Positions 25,444 to 35,900 of a stretch of 64,000 nt of DNA are shown here, in pieces. Position 1 is the stretch's first letter, and each line of letters opens with the position of its first letter. This DNA is from Indolivaga capnocytophagoides DSM 22835 (GTDB lineage: Bacteria > Bacteroidota > Bacteroidia > Bacteroidales > Dysgonomonadaceae). Below the pieces are notes generated by a model that did not search any database, was not told where the DNA came from, and was given only the letters and a program-made list of their open reading frames with translations. The stretch spans positions 1-64,000 of the forward strand of contig NZ_AUFL01000019.1 of the NCBI RefSeq assembly GCF_000426485.1, given 5' to 3'. Made by a program: the position numbers and the translations under genes.

Positions 25444-28400
25444 TTGAAATATAAAGTTCTCATATTGGCAGGGGCCATATTTATTCTTGTATCGGGATGT
25501 TCTTCTAAAAAGAATACCCGTACTACACGTGCATACCATGAGATAAACACCCGTTACAATATTTATTTCAATGCCGAAGAGGCATATAAAGAAAAGCTTG
25601 ACGAAAAGCAGAAGGGGTATAACGACAATATGTCTCTGCTGCTCGATATTTATCCTGCCCGTGATGTAGATGAATTGAAGGAGAAAACCGGAGGTGCATT
25701 TGATATAACGGTCGATAAAACAACGAAAGCAATAAAACTGCATTCTATTAAAACAAAGCCCGAACGGGATCCTGCAAAACGGAAAGATATTGAATATCAG
25801 ACATGGCTCAAGCAACAGGAATTTAACCCTTTCCTGAAAAATGTGTGGATGCTGTTGGGCAAGGCGGAGTATCAAAACGAAGATTACTTGCAATCCGTTT
25901 CTACTCTGTCGTATGTAACCCGCTTATATAAAACAGATAAAGACATCGTCGACGAAGCCCGTATCTGGATTGCTCGCGGATATACCGCTATGGGGTGGTT
26001 TTATGAGGCGGAAGATACTTTCCATAAAATAAAGATCAGCGGTGGTGTATCCTCACACCTTCAGCCAGAATATGATGCTGCATATGCTGATTACCTGATC
26101 AAGAAGAAAGAATACTCTTCGGCTATACCTTATCTCGAGAAATCGATTGACAGCGAACCAAACAGGTATCAGCGAACACGTATGAAATATTTACTGGGAC
26201 AGCTATATGCGCAGCAGGGAGACAAGGTAAAAGCATACGAGGCTTTCGATAAGGTTATGGGGATGAATACACCTTACGAATTTACCTTCAATGCAAAAAT
26301 ACAACAGGCAGGTCTGGCTGATGCTTCAAATCGGAAAGAAGTTCTCGGCGGGCTTGATAAAATGACCCGTAATCCGAAAAACAAAGAATACCTTGATCAG
26401 ATTTATTTTGCGATAGGAAATGTATTTCTCAATCAGCAAGATACTGTTACTGCTGCCGAAAATTATCGGAAGGCTATAGAAAAAAGTACAAGAGGTGGGT
26501 ATGATAAGGCTATAAATCAAGTACAGCTTGGCGATATTTATTTTAAACAGAAAGATTATGTTAGAGCTCAGCCTTGCTATTCGGAAGCATTGACCGGGCT
26601 TAGTAAGAAGCATTCGGAGTATCCGAGGGTTTCTTTACGTTCCGAAGTACTGGACGAATTAGTTGTGTACGTGAAAGCTGTTCATTTGCAGGATAGTCTG
26701 CAAGTCTTATCACGCATGTCGGATGTACAACGATTATCTGCTATAGATAAAATTATTTCCGAACAGAAAAAAGAAGATGAAAAGGAACGTAAGGCTGCCG
26801 AGCGGGAAAATAGGGTTCAGATCAATGATGGTAACCCCAATGAACCTTTATTTAAACAAAATACACCTAATATCCCACAAAATCAGCCTTCAATAAACAA
26901 TTCGGGAGGATCGTCTTTTTATTTTTATAATAAAGAAATGGTTAACTCGGGAAAAGCTGCGTTTAAGCAACGATGGGGTACCCGAAAGCTCGAAGATGAC
27001 TGGAGAAGACGAGAAAAGCAGATCGCTGTTTTTGAGGATAATGACCGCACTCCGATTGATGGAGTGGAGGAACAGAAGCCTATTGCAGAAAATGGGATCC
27101 CCGATAAATATAATCCTGATTTTTACCTGAAGCAGATTCCCCTGACCTCCGAGGCTTTAAAGGCTTCCGATGATATTATCGAAGATGCTTTTTTCAATAT
27201 GGGTAAGATATATAATGAAAAGCTTGGTGATTACCATTTAGCTATTGATGCTTTTGAAACCGATTTGAGACGTTTTCCGTCATCGCCTAATATGGAGGAA
27301 ATATATTATCAGCTATTCCTTATTTATCTGCGTCTGGGAAATCACGAAATGACTGCTCAATATCGGAATTTATTGCTGGGAGGATTTCCGAAAAGTATAT
27401 ATGCAAAGGCTCTGGCCGATCCAGACTATGAATGGAATACACGTAATATGCACCAGCTGGAAACAGGTTTGTATGATCAGACCTATCAGCTGTATCTGTC
27501 CGGTAATATTACACAGGTGAGAGCAAACTATGATACGATGAAGGAAAAATATCCTTTATCTGTACTTATTCCGAAATTTATGTTTCTGAATGCTTTGACG
27601 TATGCTCAATCCAATGATTCGGAAAAATTTAAGTCTGAACTGAAAAGTCTGATCGAGAAATATCCGAAAGAAGATGTGACAGAATTAGCAACTGCAATGC
27701 TTAAAGAAGCTGTTGAAGGACGGGCACTTGCCTCAGATTCTTCTCCGATGAGGGGAATGATATGGAATTTGAAACTGGGTGACAACAAAGACGGAGAAGA
27801 GGTTGCCGGATTAGACTTTGTTGCGAAATCAGATGCCGAATTTATGTTGGTATTCCTTTTCCAATCGAAGACTGTAGACAAGAATCGGTTGATATATGAT
27901 GTGGCAAGCTATAATTTCTCGAAGTTTGTTTACCAGACTTTCGATCTATCTTTTAGTGTAGCCGGTTCACTCGAAGTGCTTCAGGTGAAAGGCTTTAAAT
28001 CTTTTGCCGATATAATATCATATATTGATATGGCATTTGAAAAGAATTCGTTGATGGATGATCTTGATCCTTCTATTATTCCTATTCCTATTTCGACCGA
28101 TAACTATATTGCCCTGATGAACGGAAAGACCCTGAATGAATACTTCTTATTCTTCGAAAAGAATTATACAAAAGAGATGATTCCTTTGATCATGTATTGG
28201 AATAAGCAGAGACAAAAAGCCGTAGCAGAGCCTGAAGTTGAAGATGTAAAGGAAGTCGTTACACCTCAAGTACAACCTGAGAGACAAGAGGAGCTACCTC
28301 CTGTTGTACCTGTTCCTCCTCGTAGGCAGCCCGAACAGAAAGTAGAAGAAACAAATGGCAGGACTATTGGAATCGGGGATATTCTGGATGAAAATCAGAT

Positions 28401-28887
28401 TGAAAAAGCTGATGAAGTGATCAATAAGGCAAAAGAAATCTTCGATAATCCTGTTGAGGGCTTGAAGAACTTGCTTAACTCATCAAAGGATAAGGTTAAA
28501 TTGACGAAAGAAGAAAAAGCAGCACAGAAGGAAGAAAACAGAAAACGCAAAGAAGAAGAACGCCGTGCTAAAGCTGCCGAAAAAGCACGTGTAAAGAAAG
28601 CGGAAGACATTGAGGCTGCACGTCAGGATTCGATTGATACAGTAGAGCGTGCTCAAGCCGATGCGATAAAGTCTGTAAAACAAGCCGAAAGCGATAAAAA
28701 GAAAAATGAAATAAAAGAGAAAGAAGATGCCCGTAAACAGCGTCAGAGAGAGCTGAAAGAAAAAGAAAGGCTACGAAAGGAACAATTGAAGCAACGGGAG
28801 AAAGATAGAAAAGAATTGCTGAAGCAGAGAGAGAAAGAGCGAAAAGAGCGATTGAAGGATCGTCAGCGTTCTTCCAGTAAATCTTAG
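25444..28887 (+). CDS. PorW/SprE-like TPR lipoprotein, probable type IX secretion component
   Basis: 1147 aa from a TTG start at 25444, chosen because it gives a lipoprotein signal (MKYKVLILAG...FILVSG-C, lipid on C19). After the cysteine comes SSKKNTRTTRAYHEINTRYNIYFN, like the N-terminus of PorW/SprE. Many TPR-like helical repeats follow (about residues 120-340 and 570-760), then a Pro/Gln/Glu-rich linker and a very basic/acidic coiled-coil tail (from about 1040) with repeated REKDRKE/REKERKE units. PorW/SprE links the outer-membrane and motor parts of the T9SS. This protein is longer than those; a different large TPR lipoprotein is possible. Confidence 0.68.
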   Translation: MKYKVLILAGAIFILVSGCSSKKNTRTTRAYHEINTRYNIYFNAEEAYKEKLDEKQKGYNDNMSLLLDIYPARDVDELKEKTGGAFDITVDKTTKAIKLHSIKTKPERDPAKRKDIEYQTWLKQQEFNPFLKNVWMLLGKAEYQNEDYLQSVSTLSYVTRLYKTDKDIVDEARIWIARGYTAMGWFYEAEDTFHKIKISGGVSSHLQPEYDAAYADYLIKKKEYSSAIPYLEKSIDSEPNRYQRTRMKYLLGQLYAQQGDKVKAYEAFDKVMGMNTPYEFTFNAKIQQAGLADASNRKEVLGGLDKMTRNPKNKEYLDQIYFAIGNVFLNQQDTVTAAENYRKAIEKSTRGGYDKAINQVQLGDIYFKQKDYVRAQPCYSEALTGLSKKHSEYPRVSLRSEVLDELVVYVKAVHLQDSLQVLSRMSDVQRLSAIDKIISEQKKEDEKERKAAERENRVQINDGNPNEPLFKQNTPNIPQNQPSINNSGGSSFYFYNKEMVNSGKAAFKQRWGTRKLEDDWRRREKQIAVFEDNDRTPIDGVEEQKPIAENGIPDKYNPDFYLKQIPLTSEALKASDDIIEDAFFNMGKIYNEKLGDYHLAIDAFETDLRRFPSSPNMEEIYYQLFLIYLRLGNHEMTAQYRNLLLGGFPKSIYAKALADPDYEWNTRNMHQLETGLYDQTYQLYLSGNITQVRANYDTMKEKYPLSVLIPKFMFLNALTYAQSNDSEKFKSELKSLIEKYPKEDVTELATAMLKEAVEGRALASDSSPMRGMIWNLKLGDNKDGEEVAGLDFVAKSDAEFMLVFLFQSKTVDKNRLIYDVASYNFSKFVYQTFDLSFSVAGSLEVLQVKGFKSFADIISYIDMAFEKNSLMDDLDPSIIPIPISTDNYIALMNGKTLNEYFLFFEKNYTKEMIPLIMYWNKQRQKAVAEPEVEDVKEVVTPQVQPERQEELPPVVPVPPRRQPEQKVEETNGRTIGIGDILDENQIEKADEVINKAKEIFDNPVEGLKNLLNSSKDKVKLTKEEKAAQKEENRKRKEEERRAKAAEKARVKKAEDIEAARQDSIDTVERAQADAIKSVKQAESDKKKNEIKEKEDARKQRQRELKEKERLRKEQLKQREKDRKELLKQREKERKERLKDRQRSSSKS

Positions 28888-28890
28888 TAG

Positions 28891-28922
28891 ACATCAAACA
28901 ATTTGATATAGTTTGATGTTTT
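28891..28922 (+). terminator. Hairpin after the TPR lipoprotein gene
   Basis: ACATCAAAC and GTTTGATGT (9 bp, 11-nt loop) followed by TTTAAC. It may end or attenuate transcription before the next gene, whose ATG is 20 nt away. Confidence 0.7.
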
Positions 28923-28939
28923 AACAAAAAAACAACAAT

Positions 28940-29377
28940 ATGGGAGTTCAAACCAAATCGTGGAAAAAGTTTTTTCTAAAATTTATATTAGTCGTATTTG
29001 TTCTGGGTATCGGGTTTCTCGGTATTTATTTCTACTATCCGTACGGAGCAAGCAGTGTGAAAGCTGGTCAGTTGAATTATGTGATGTATAAGGGATTTAT
29101 CTTTAAAACTTACGAGGGTAAACTTATTCAGACAGGAATAAAAACTGCGGCAACCGGAGGTGTTCAATCAAACGAATTCGAGTTTTCGGTAGAAAATAAA
29201 GAATTAGCTGAGAAGTTGATGAATATGGCAGGCAAAAATGTGAAACTTCATTATAAAGAATATTTTGGCGCTCTGCCCTGGCGCGGTTATACCCGGTTTA
29301 TTGTGGATAGCATTGTTGAGGTCGAGGAATCTAAACCTCAGGAAATTGTAGACCCCAATTTGTTTATAAATAATTGA
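28940..29377 (+). CDS. Conserved small membrane-anchored protein of unknown function
   Basis: 145 aa. One transmembrane segment near the N-terminus (about residues 11-31) with basic residues before it, so most of the protein should face the periplasm. The soluble part contains GQLNYVMYKGFIFKTYEG and a GRxY/RGYTRFIVDSI region; I do not recognise an enzyme motif. It lies between the TPR lipoprotein and the ABC exporter on the same strand. Confidence 0.75.
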   Translation: MGVQTKSWKKFFLKFILVVFVLGIGFLGIYFYYPYGASSVKAGQLNYVMYKGFIFKTYEGKLIQTGIKTAATGGVQSNEFEFSVENKELAEKLMNMAGKNVKLHYKEYFGALPWRGYTRFIVDSIVEVEESKPQEIVDPNLFINN

Positions 29378-29451
29378 TGTGAAATAAATCGTGATATTAT
29401 AGGATTAGCAGATTCCGCCGCTGATCCTTTTTTTTATATCTTCGTTGTATA

Positions 29452-31218
29452 ATGGCGCATGGTAATACTTTCAAGCAAATAGAAAAGCCTAAAGACGGCT
29501 CTAAAACATTTTTTCGTTTGATGACATATCTTTCGGAAGAGCGTTCTTTGCTGGTTGTTATCGGACTGTTGATCGTGGTCAGTATTCTGGCAAATCTGGC
29601 GGGTTCTTATTTGCTGCGACCCATAATTAATGATTATATCTTGCCCGGCAATGTCAGGGGGCTCATTAATATGCTGATTGTACTTGCTGCTGTATATCTG
29701 AGTGGAGTTTTGGCAGTTTATATACAATACCGCCTGTTAAATGTTATAGGGCAGCGTACAGTGGCTCGCATCCGTGTCGATTTGTTTCGGAAAATGGAGA
29801 TTCTTCCTGTCAAGTATTTTGATGTAAATCAGCATGGCGATCTGATGAGCCGATATACAAATGATGTGGATAAAATCAGTGAGGTGTTGACCGATAGCTT
29901 GTCTGATCTTTTATCCAGTGCATTAACTCTTATCGGAATCATCTGTTTAATGATATATATCAGTCCTATACTTACACTGGTCACTTTTATTACTATTCCG
30001 TTAATGTTTCTGGCTGCAAGGCTTATTGTGAAGCAAAGCCGGAAATATTTTAAAGCGCAGCAAGATACGCTCGGTCAGGTAAATGGCTATATCGAAGAGA
30101 TGATCAGTGGGCAGAAGGTTATAAAAGTATTCGGTCATGAGGCTAAAGTGGTGGATGGTTTTGAGGAACTTAATCAGGACTTGAAATCGAAATCTGAGAA
30201 AGCCCAGCTTTATTCAGGGATGATGATGCCTGTTATGCAGAATCTGAATACTCTCAATTATGTAATAATTACGATAGTTGGAGCTCTTCTTGCAATTTAT
30301 CGGGGCTTTGATGTTGGTGGCTTAGCGGCTTTCTTGCAATACTCCCGACAATTTGGAAGGCCTATAAATGAATTGGCAAGTCTTTATAATAATATTCAGG
30401 CAGCTATTGCCGGAGCTGAACGTATTTTTCATGTGATAGATGAACCTTCCGAGCCTGAAGATAAGGATGGAGCAGTAGTGCTGACTGATGTTAAAGGTGA
30501 GGTGAAGATGCAGAATGTATATTTTGGGTATAAACCCGAAAAATTAATACTTAAAGGTGTCTCTCTACATGCTCGTCCGGGCGAGACTATTGCATTGGTT
30601 GGAACGACGGGGGCGGGTAAAACAACTATATTAAATATGTTTCCCCGATTTTTTGATATTAAATCCGGTCTTATTTCTATTGATGGGATACCCTTGCAGG
30701 ATATCAAGCGAAGCAGTCTGAGGTCTTCCATGGCTATCGTTTTGCAAGATACCCATCTTTTTACGGGAACGGTGAAAGAAAATATTCGTTTTGGACGTTT
30801 AGCGGCAACGGATGAAGAGGTGGTTGATGCTGCAAAATTAACGGCAGCTCATTCTTTTATTAAGCGTTTACCTAAAGGATACGATACTCTTCTTGAAAAT
30901 GATGGAGCGAATCTGAGTCAAGGGCAACGGCAATTGCTTAATATTGCGAGAGCGGCTGTAACAAACCCCTCGATTCTTTTGCTGGATGAAGCGACCAGTA
31001 ATATTGATACACGTAGCGAATTGTTGATACAGAAAGGCCTGGCTCGATTAATGGCTGGCCGCACAAGCTTTATTATAGCCCATAGGCTATCGACTGTCCG
31101 TAATGCCGATAAGATATTGGTGATGGAGCATGGGCAGATTATTGAAGAAGGCACTCATGACGAACTGCTGGGGCGTAGAGGGAAGTATTATTCGTTATAT
31201 GTGGAGCAATTTGAATAA
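29452..31218 (+). CDS. ABC exporter, fused permease and ATPase (MsbA/multidrug-like)
   Basis: 588 aa half-transporter. Residues about 25-320 form the six-helix exporter membrane domain; the ATPase has Walker A VGTTGAGKTT, Q-loop VLQDTHLF, signature LSQGQRQ, Walker B LLLDEATS and the H-loop AHRLST. There is no N-terminal C39 peptidase domain, so it is not a double-glycine peptide exporter. Lipid A or lipid export (MsbA-like) or drug export is possible; sequence alone does not decide. Confidence 0.9.
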   Translation: MAHGNTFKQIEKPKDGSKTFFRLMTYLSEERSLLVVIGLLIVVSILANLAGSYLLRPIINDYILPGNVRGLINMLIVLAAVYLSGVLAVYIQYRLLNVIGQRTVARIRVDLFRKMEILPVKYFDVNQHGDLMSRYTNDVDKISEVLTDSLSDLLSSALTLIGIICLMIYISPILTLVTFITIPLMFLAARLIVKQSRKYFKAQQDTLGQVNGYIEEMISGQKVIKVFGHEAKVVDGFEELNQDLKSKSEKAQLYSGMMMPVMQNLNTLNYVIITIVGALLAIYRGFDVGGLAAFLQYSRQFGRPINELASLYNNIQAAIAGAERIFHVIDEPSEPEDKDGAVVLTDVKGEVKMQNVYFGYKPEKLILKGVSLHARPGETIALVGTTGAGKTTILNMFPRFFDIKSGLISIDGIPLQDIKRSSLRSSMAIVLQDTHLFTGTVKENIRFGRLAATDEEVVDAAKLTAAHSFIKRLPKGYDTLLENDGANLSQGQRQLLNIARAAVTNPSILLLDEATSNIDTRSELLIQKGLARLMAGRTSFIIAHRLSTVRNADKILVMEHGQIIEEGTHDELLGRRGKYYSLYVEQFE

Positions 31219-31281
31219 AAAATCTTAACATATATTTCTATACTTGTATAATTGAAATTATTTGCTGACCTTTGCATCTGA

Positions 31282-31314
31282 TTGATTCCTACCTTTATAT
31301 AACAGATATTTTTG
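31282..31314 (+). promoter_or_regulatory. Possible promoter of the regulator-like gene
   Basis: TATTTTTG at 31307-31314 with a TTG at 31282-31284, a 22-nt spacer, slightly longer than usual. The leader would be about 80 nt. Confidence 0.45.
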
Positions 31315-31402
31315 ACTTTTAACATTACACAATGTCTAAGCTTAACAACTAGACGGGCTGTTGTGTATGGTTTTTATGTGTATTAAAGACAAATGTTATA
31401 TA

Positions 31403-32377
31403 ATGAAAGAAAATAATAAATTACACGAACGACTTGTTGAAGCTATAAAAAAATCTATGTCTAATGGGGACACGTTGGTAAATGAATTGACAGATGTCTT
31501 ATATATTGGAAAAGAAGCGGTTTACAGAAGGCTGAGAGGAGAGGTTGCCTTTACATTTGATGAAATAGCCACATTGTCCAGAAAATATGGTTTTTCTTTG
31601 GACTCTATTGTCGGCGTTAACAGCTATTCTCAGGCTGTTTTTGATTTGCGGATGTTTGATCCTGAATTTCAGGTTGATGATTATTGCTCCAAAACAACCA
31701 GTTATATTGAAAATCTGAAGAGAATCAATCAATCTTCGAATTCTATGGCTCGTTTTGCATTAAATGCATTGCCATTGCCTTTGTTGTTAACATATAATAA
31801 ATTAACAAAACTACGCCTTTATCGTTGGATGTATCAGTCCAAAAAATCTCTGCTTTATTATCCGTTTTCTGAATTTCAGATTCCCGATAAGATATTGGAT
31901 CTGCATAAAGTTTACATAAAGGAAATGAATTTGATTCAAAAAACCTTAATGGTGCTCGATCATAATGTTTTTACATCTTTTATAAAAGAAATAGCATATT
32001 TCTTTAAACTGAATTATCTTTCTAAGGATGATCTTGAAGAAATTAAAGCCGAATTACTGCTTTTTATAGACGATCTGGAAGAGGCTTCAATTTCGGGCAA
32101 ATACAATGGTTTTAAAGATGTGAATATATATGTGTCTGAAATAGATTTAGATAGTACATATATTCATTATGAATGCAATGAATTCGAGATGGCCTTATTC
32201 CGTCTTTATTCGATGAATACAATCGAGTCTTGTAATGAAGAGGTATGTCGTATTCATAAGGAATGGATTGAGTCGTTTAAACGTTATTCTACTCTTATAA
32301 CCCAAAGCGGGGAAAGACAGAGGTATATGTATATATCGAGTCAAAAGGAAGCTGTCAGAAATTTATTTGTTAATTAA
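31403..32377 (+). CDS. Regulator-like protein with an N-terminal helix-turn-helix, function unknown
   Basis: 324 aa from the ATG at 31403 (MKENNKLHERL); an earlier in-frame start would add 14 Cys/Met-rich residues. Residues about 5-65 look like an HTH (YIGKEAVYRRLRGEVAFTFDEIATLSRKYGFSLDSIVG). The remaining 250 residues are helical, rich in aromatic and charged residues, without a motif I know. I saw no signal peptide. It stands just upstream of the long leader of the T9SS cargo gene and may regulate it, which is inference from position. Confidence 0.7.
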   Translation: MKENNKLHERLVEAIKKSMSNGDTLVNELTDVLYIGKEAVYRRLRGEVAFTFDEIATLSRKYGFSLDSIVGVNSYSQAVFDLRMFDPEFQVDDYCSKTTSYIENLKRINQSSNSMARFALNALPLPLLLTYNKLTKLRLYRWMYQSKKSLLYYPFSEFQIPDKILDLHKVYIKEMNLIQKTLMVLDHNVFTSFIKEIAYFFKLNYLSKDDLEEIKAELLLFIDDLEEASISGKYNGFKDVNIYVSEIDLDSTYIHYECNEFEMALFRLYSMNTIESCNEEVCRIHKEWIESFKRYSTLITQSGERQRYMYISSQKEAVRNLFVN

Positions 32378-32984
32378 TCTATAATCGAAATATCAACAAA
32401 TTATAATGATCGTTTTGCGGAAACAGACAAATTCTCCGGTGTTTATTACAAAAATAGAGGCTGTATTATACTGTATTACGTAAATAGAAATATAGAATAC
32501 TAAAATAAATGATTTTTTATTGAGATTTATGAGAAAAACGAACGATCTTTGTTTGTGAAAGAAGAGTTAATATTTCTTCTTAAAATAAGCTAAATTTTGA
32601 ATAAAAAACATTCTTAAACTTTACAGGTATTACTGCAAAATACACTGTGCGATAAAAAGTAAATATTAGGTTTTATAAGGTGGATATCAATTGAACTAAA
32701 TCAGGATGTTGAATGAAAAGTATTGGTTATGATTGAATAACTTGCGTGCGACGATAAGTAGATACTCATTGCTTTATTAAGCATCTGGAGGGGAAGGATT
32801 GACTGTGGCGCATATTATGAAGAATCATCTGAGCGGTTTGATGTTTTCGTGAGGCTGGGATAATAATTTATCCTATAGGCTGTTTTATGCACTCTCGCAT
32901 AATCGAAAATGTTAATTCGAATATGGAATTGTATTTCTATTGAATAATTATTAAGGCGGAAAAAATCTGCCTACGGAGGATCTT
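32378..32984. other. 607-nt intergenic region before the T9SS cargo gene
   Basis: No gene is visible. Several small inverted repeats occur, including GGATAA-TAAT-TTATCC (32858-32873) and the hairpin at 32954-32972 directly before a strong Shine-Dalgarno. No full TAnnTTTG promoter was found. The region may carry operators or a long regulated leader. Confidence 0.6.
32954..32979 (+). promoter_or_regulatory. Hairpin followed by strong Shine-Dalgarno before the cargo gene
   Basis: AGGCGGA-AAAAA-TCTGCCT (7 bp, one G-U) is followed after 2 nt by GGAGG at 32975-32979, 5 nt before the ATG. A canonical Shine-Dalgarno is uncommon in this window, where most starts have A-rich leaders. Confidence 0.6.
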
Positions 32985-35900
32985 ATGTCTTGTTTTTTGA
33001 ATAAAAGAGAGTTTTTGAGGAGATTTTTAATATTTGTATTGGGGCTGCAGGCTTTGAGTGTGTCTGCTCAGATTTATGGGCCTGAACTTGTTGTGAATGG
33101 CAATTTCGGATCAATTTCCACACAAGGTAAAAATGGGGATAATTCTACCGGTACACATATATATCCGGGAGTGAGTGTATCTAATATCGGAACTTATTAT
33201 CAACCTGCGTCAAGTATTTATAATGAGTCAGGCAATTTGTTGTCACTTACGCTAAATACAACAGCAACTGTGGGAAAACCGTTAGCTTCGGATCAGACTT
33301 CCTATACATGGGGGTTGTCTACTAATGGGCCTACGAAATATTATTTTCCTAAGAGAAATAATGGAGGGAAAAGCACCTATCAGGTTCCTCATGGGCCGAG
33401 CGATGGGTATTATATTATCGCTACTACGACAAGAGGAATGTATGGACCTCCTTCCTATAGTTATATGGACTGGCCTAAAACAGTATATGATAAATATGAA
33501 ACTAATACGAATAGCCCGTCTAATTATTTTATGATAGTCAACGCCGACTATGATAAAACCAAACTCTTTTATCTTCAGAAAATATCTGTGCAGCCCGGAC
33601 AGGCTTATAGAATGAGTGTGGATTTAGTTCGCTTGAATATGGCCGGACAAATAACACCAAATGTTGCGTTTATTATTGATCCTGATAAAAGCCTGTTGAC
33701 AACAGTCGCAGCTAAATCTTCGACAACACTTCCGACTCCAGGTGAATGGGTAAACACCTTTTTTGACTATGTTGCTCCATGTTCTGCAACTTCGGTGTAT
33801 GTTGCTTTTCGAAACAACGAGAGTGGAGGTGGTGGAAATGACCTTGGGCTGGATAATCTGAGTATGAAAGCTATTATCCCCCAGATACAGGCTAATATAA
33901 CTTCCTCGGGAACCGGGTGTGCAGCGGTCTTTACTCTTACAGGATCAATTGTTGATGCGTTTAAAACCGGTTATACTTTTCAGTGGCAGAAAAAAACAGG
34001 AAACACATTTGTAAATATTTCAGGGAAGGTCGATCGAACTTTTTCTACAAATGATGCAGGAGTGTATCGTTTGGCCATTTATACCACGGCAACTTCGGGT
34101 TGTCCTATGTATTCGAATGAGATTGTATTGGTGAAGCATGATGGATGTGTAGATGTCCCCAAACCTACAGCTGTAGATGATTATTACGTGGTGAAATCAG
34201 AGCAGGAGCTTCATGCTAATATTCTGACAAATGATTTGCCGAGTGAATTGAACGGAGCAATAACTGTTACCAGTTTTACCATTAACGGAATGACTTATGC
34301 TTCGGGAACTAACGCTCAGGTTTATAAAAATGGGTCTTTGGCGGGAGTGGTCTCAATTGATCAATCTGGAAATATAACGTTTAAATCTGTTCCGGGGTTA
34401 AGCCTTCCTCAGGTAATGCCGGACATAACATATAATATCTCGGAATCAGGAGCAGGTTATGCTCAGGCGGTTGTACATATCACTGTAGTTGCGGAGCCAA
34501 CGGTTTTGATAGATGCATCATGTACAAAGTGCCCGATCAAAATAACAATGTCCGGCAGTTCTTTGCTGCCGGGACCTGCTTATTCTGTGTATAGGAACAA
34601 TGTAAAAAAGGGAACCTTTGACGCTTCTTATCAGGCGGTATTCACGGAGGATGTTTCAGGGGAGTTGACGTATGTGATAAAAGATAATTTTGGTACAGAG
34701 ATGAAAACTGTGGTGGCAAGTGTTCATCCTTCTGTTGCTGCATGGAAATCCGCGGTAACTGATGATGTATGGGCTAATGCGAATAACTGGCAGTCGTCTA
34801 CCGGTGGAGGTTATCCAATCTGGTGTACTGATGTGACACTCCCCTCCGGTGCAAATATATATCCTACTCTGAAGAATGGAGATGCCTGTCGGGATATCAC
34901 GTTTAAGTCTGGTGCGGCTGTCGGGCAGATTCAATATCTTTTATATAGAAAGGCTTATATCGAATTGTTGCTGGATCGTAATCGTTGGTATATGCTGGGA
35001 GCTCCTCTCCGGTATATGTACTCAGCTGATTATCATGGAGATATGACATGGACAGATTCTATGTCACCGAAAATATTTATGATGTATTTTAATGTTAAGA
35101 GCAATGTGAATCCAGATGGACGTGTGGGTTATCGTATTAGTAGTTTTTCGGCTCCTTTTGCAAATTTAGAGGAAAGGGTCGGGCCTGAAAAAGGGTTTGC
35201 TCTTTGGGTGAATGGTAAAGATGAACAGTATTCTTATCCTGATCAGAATTTTTTAACAGGAACCCCATATAAGTTTCCTCGCCGTCTGCCTGATGGAAAT
35301 GATGTTACGTATAGTTATCATGATGCAAAAACCGGAGAGTGGCTTTATCCATCAGGGGCATTATCTCGGGGGGCCGTAGCGTCTATCCCTGATAGTTTGA
35401 CTTGGGTTTCCAATCATAACAGCCTGACTCAGGCTCAGAAAGATAATAGATATCGTTTTGTCTTTGAGGATAATTATGTAAATGGGCAGATTACCGTAGC
35501 GATAAATGCGGCGGCTACTAATATTATCGGTAATCCATTTATGTCCTATTTGAATTTTGATAAATTTTATTCTGATAATAAAACGAAAATATATGGGTAT
35601 TATAGAATTTGGGATGGTGTGAAATTTTATTCTTATATCAGTGATGGGGGAACGGAATCATGGTCGGGTTTAACGGGTTTGAGTACTGATATTTCTCCTT
35701 CTGCAACATCTCGTTATATAGCTCCGATGCAATCGTTCTTTGTTGAATCTAAGCCGGGTGCAGAATCTTTGCTGTTTAAACCCGAAAATGTAACTTCAGG
35801 TGGAGTTTCTACGGCGGCAGTGCTGCGATCTTCGTCACAGGATCTGTCGAATATTATTCGATTAAATCTTAAGCTCTCCAATGATGAGTCACAGGTGATT

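Noticed and set aside
29452-31218. ABC transporter as exporter of the double-glycine peptide
   Set aside because: It has no N-terminal C39 peptidase domain and lies 27 kb away from the peptide gene.
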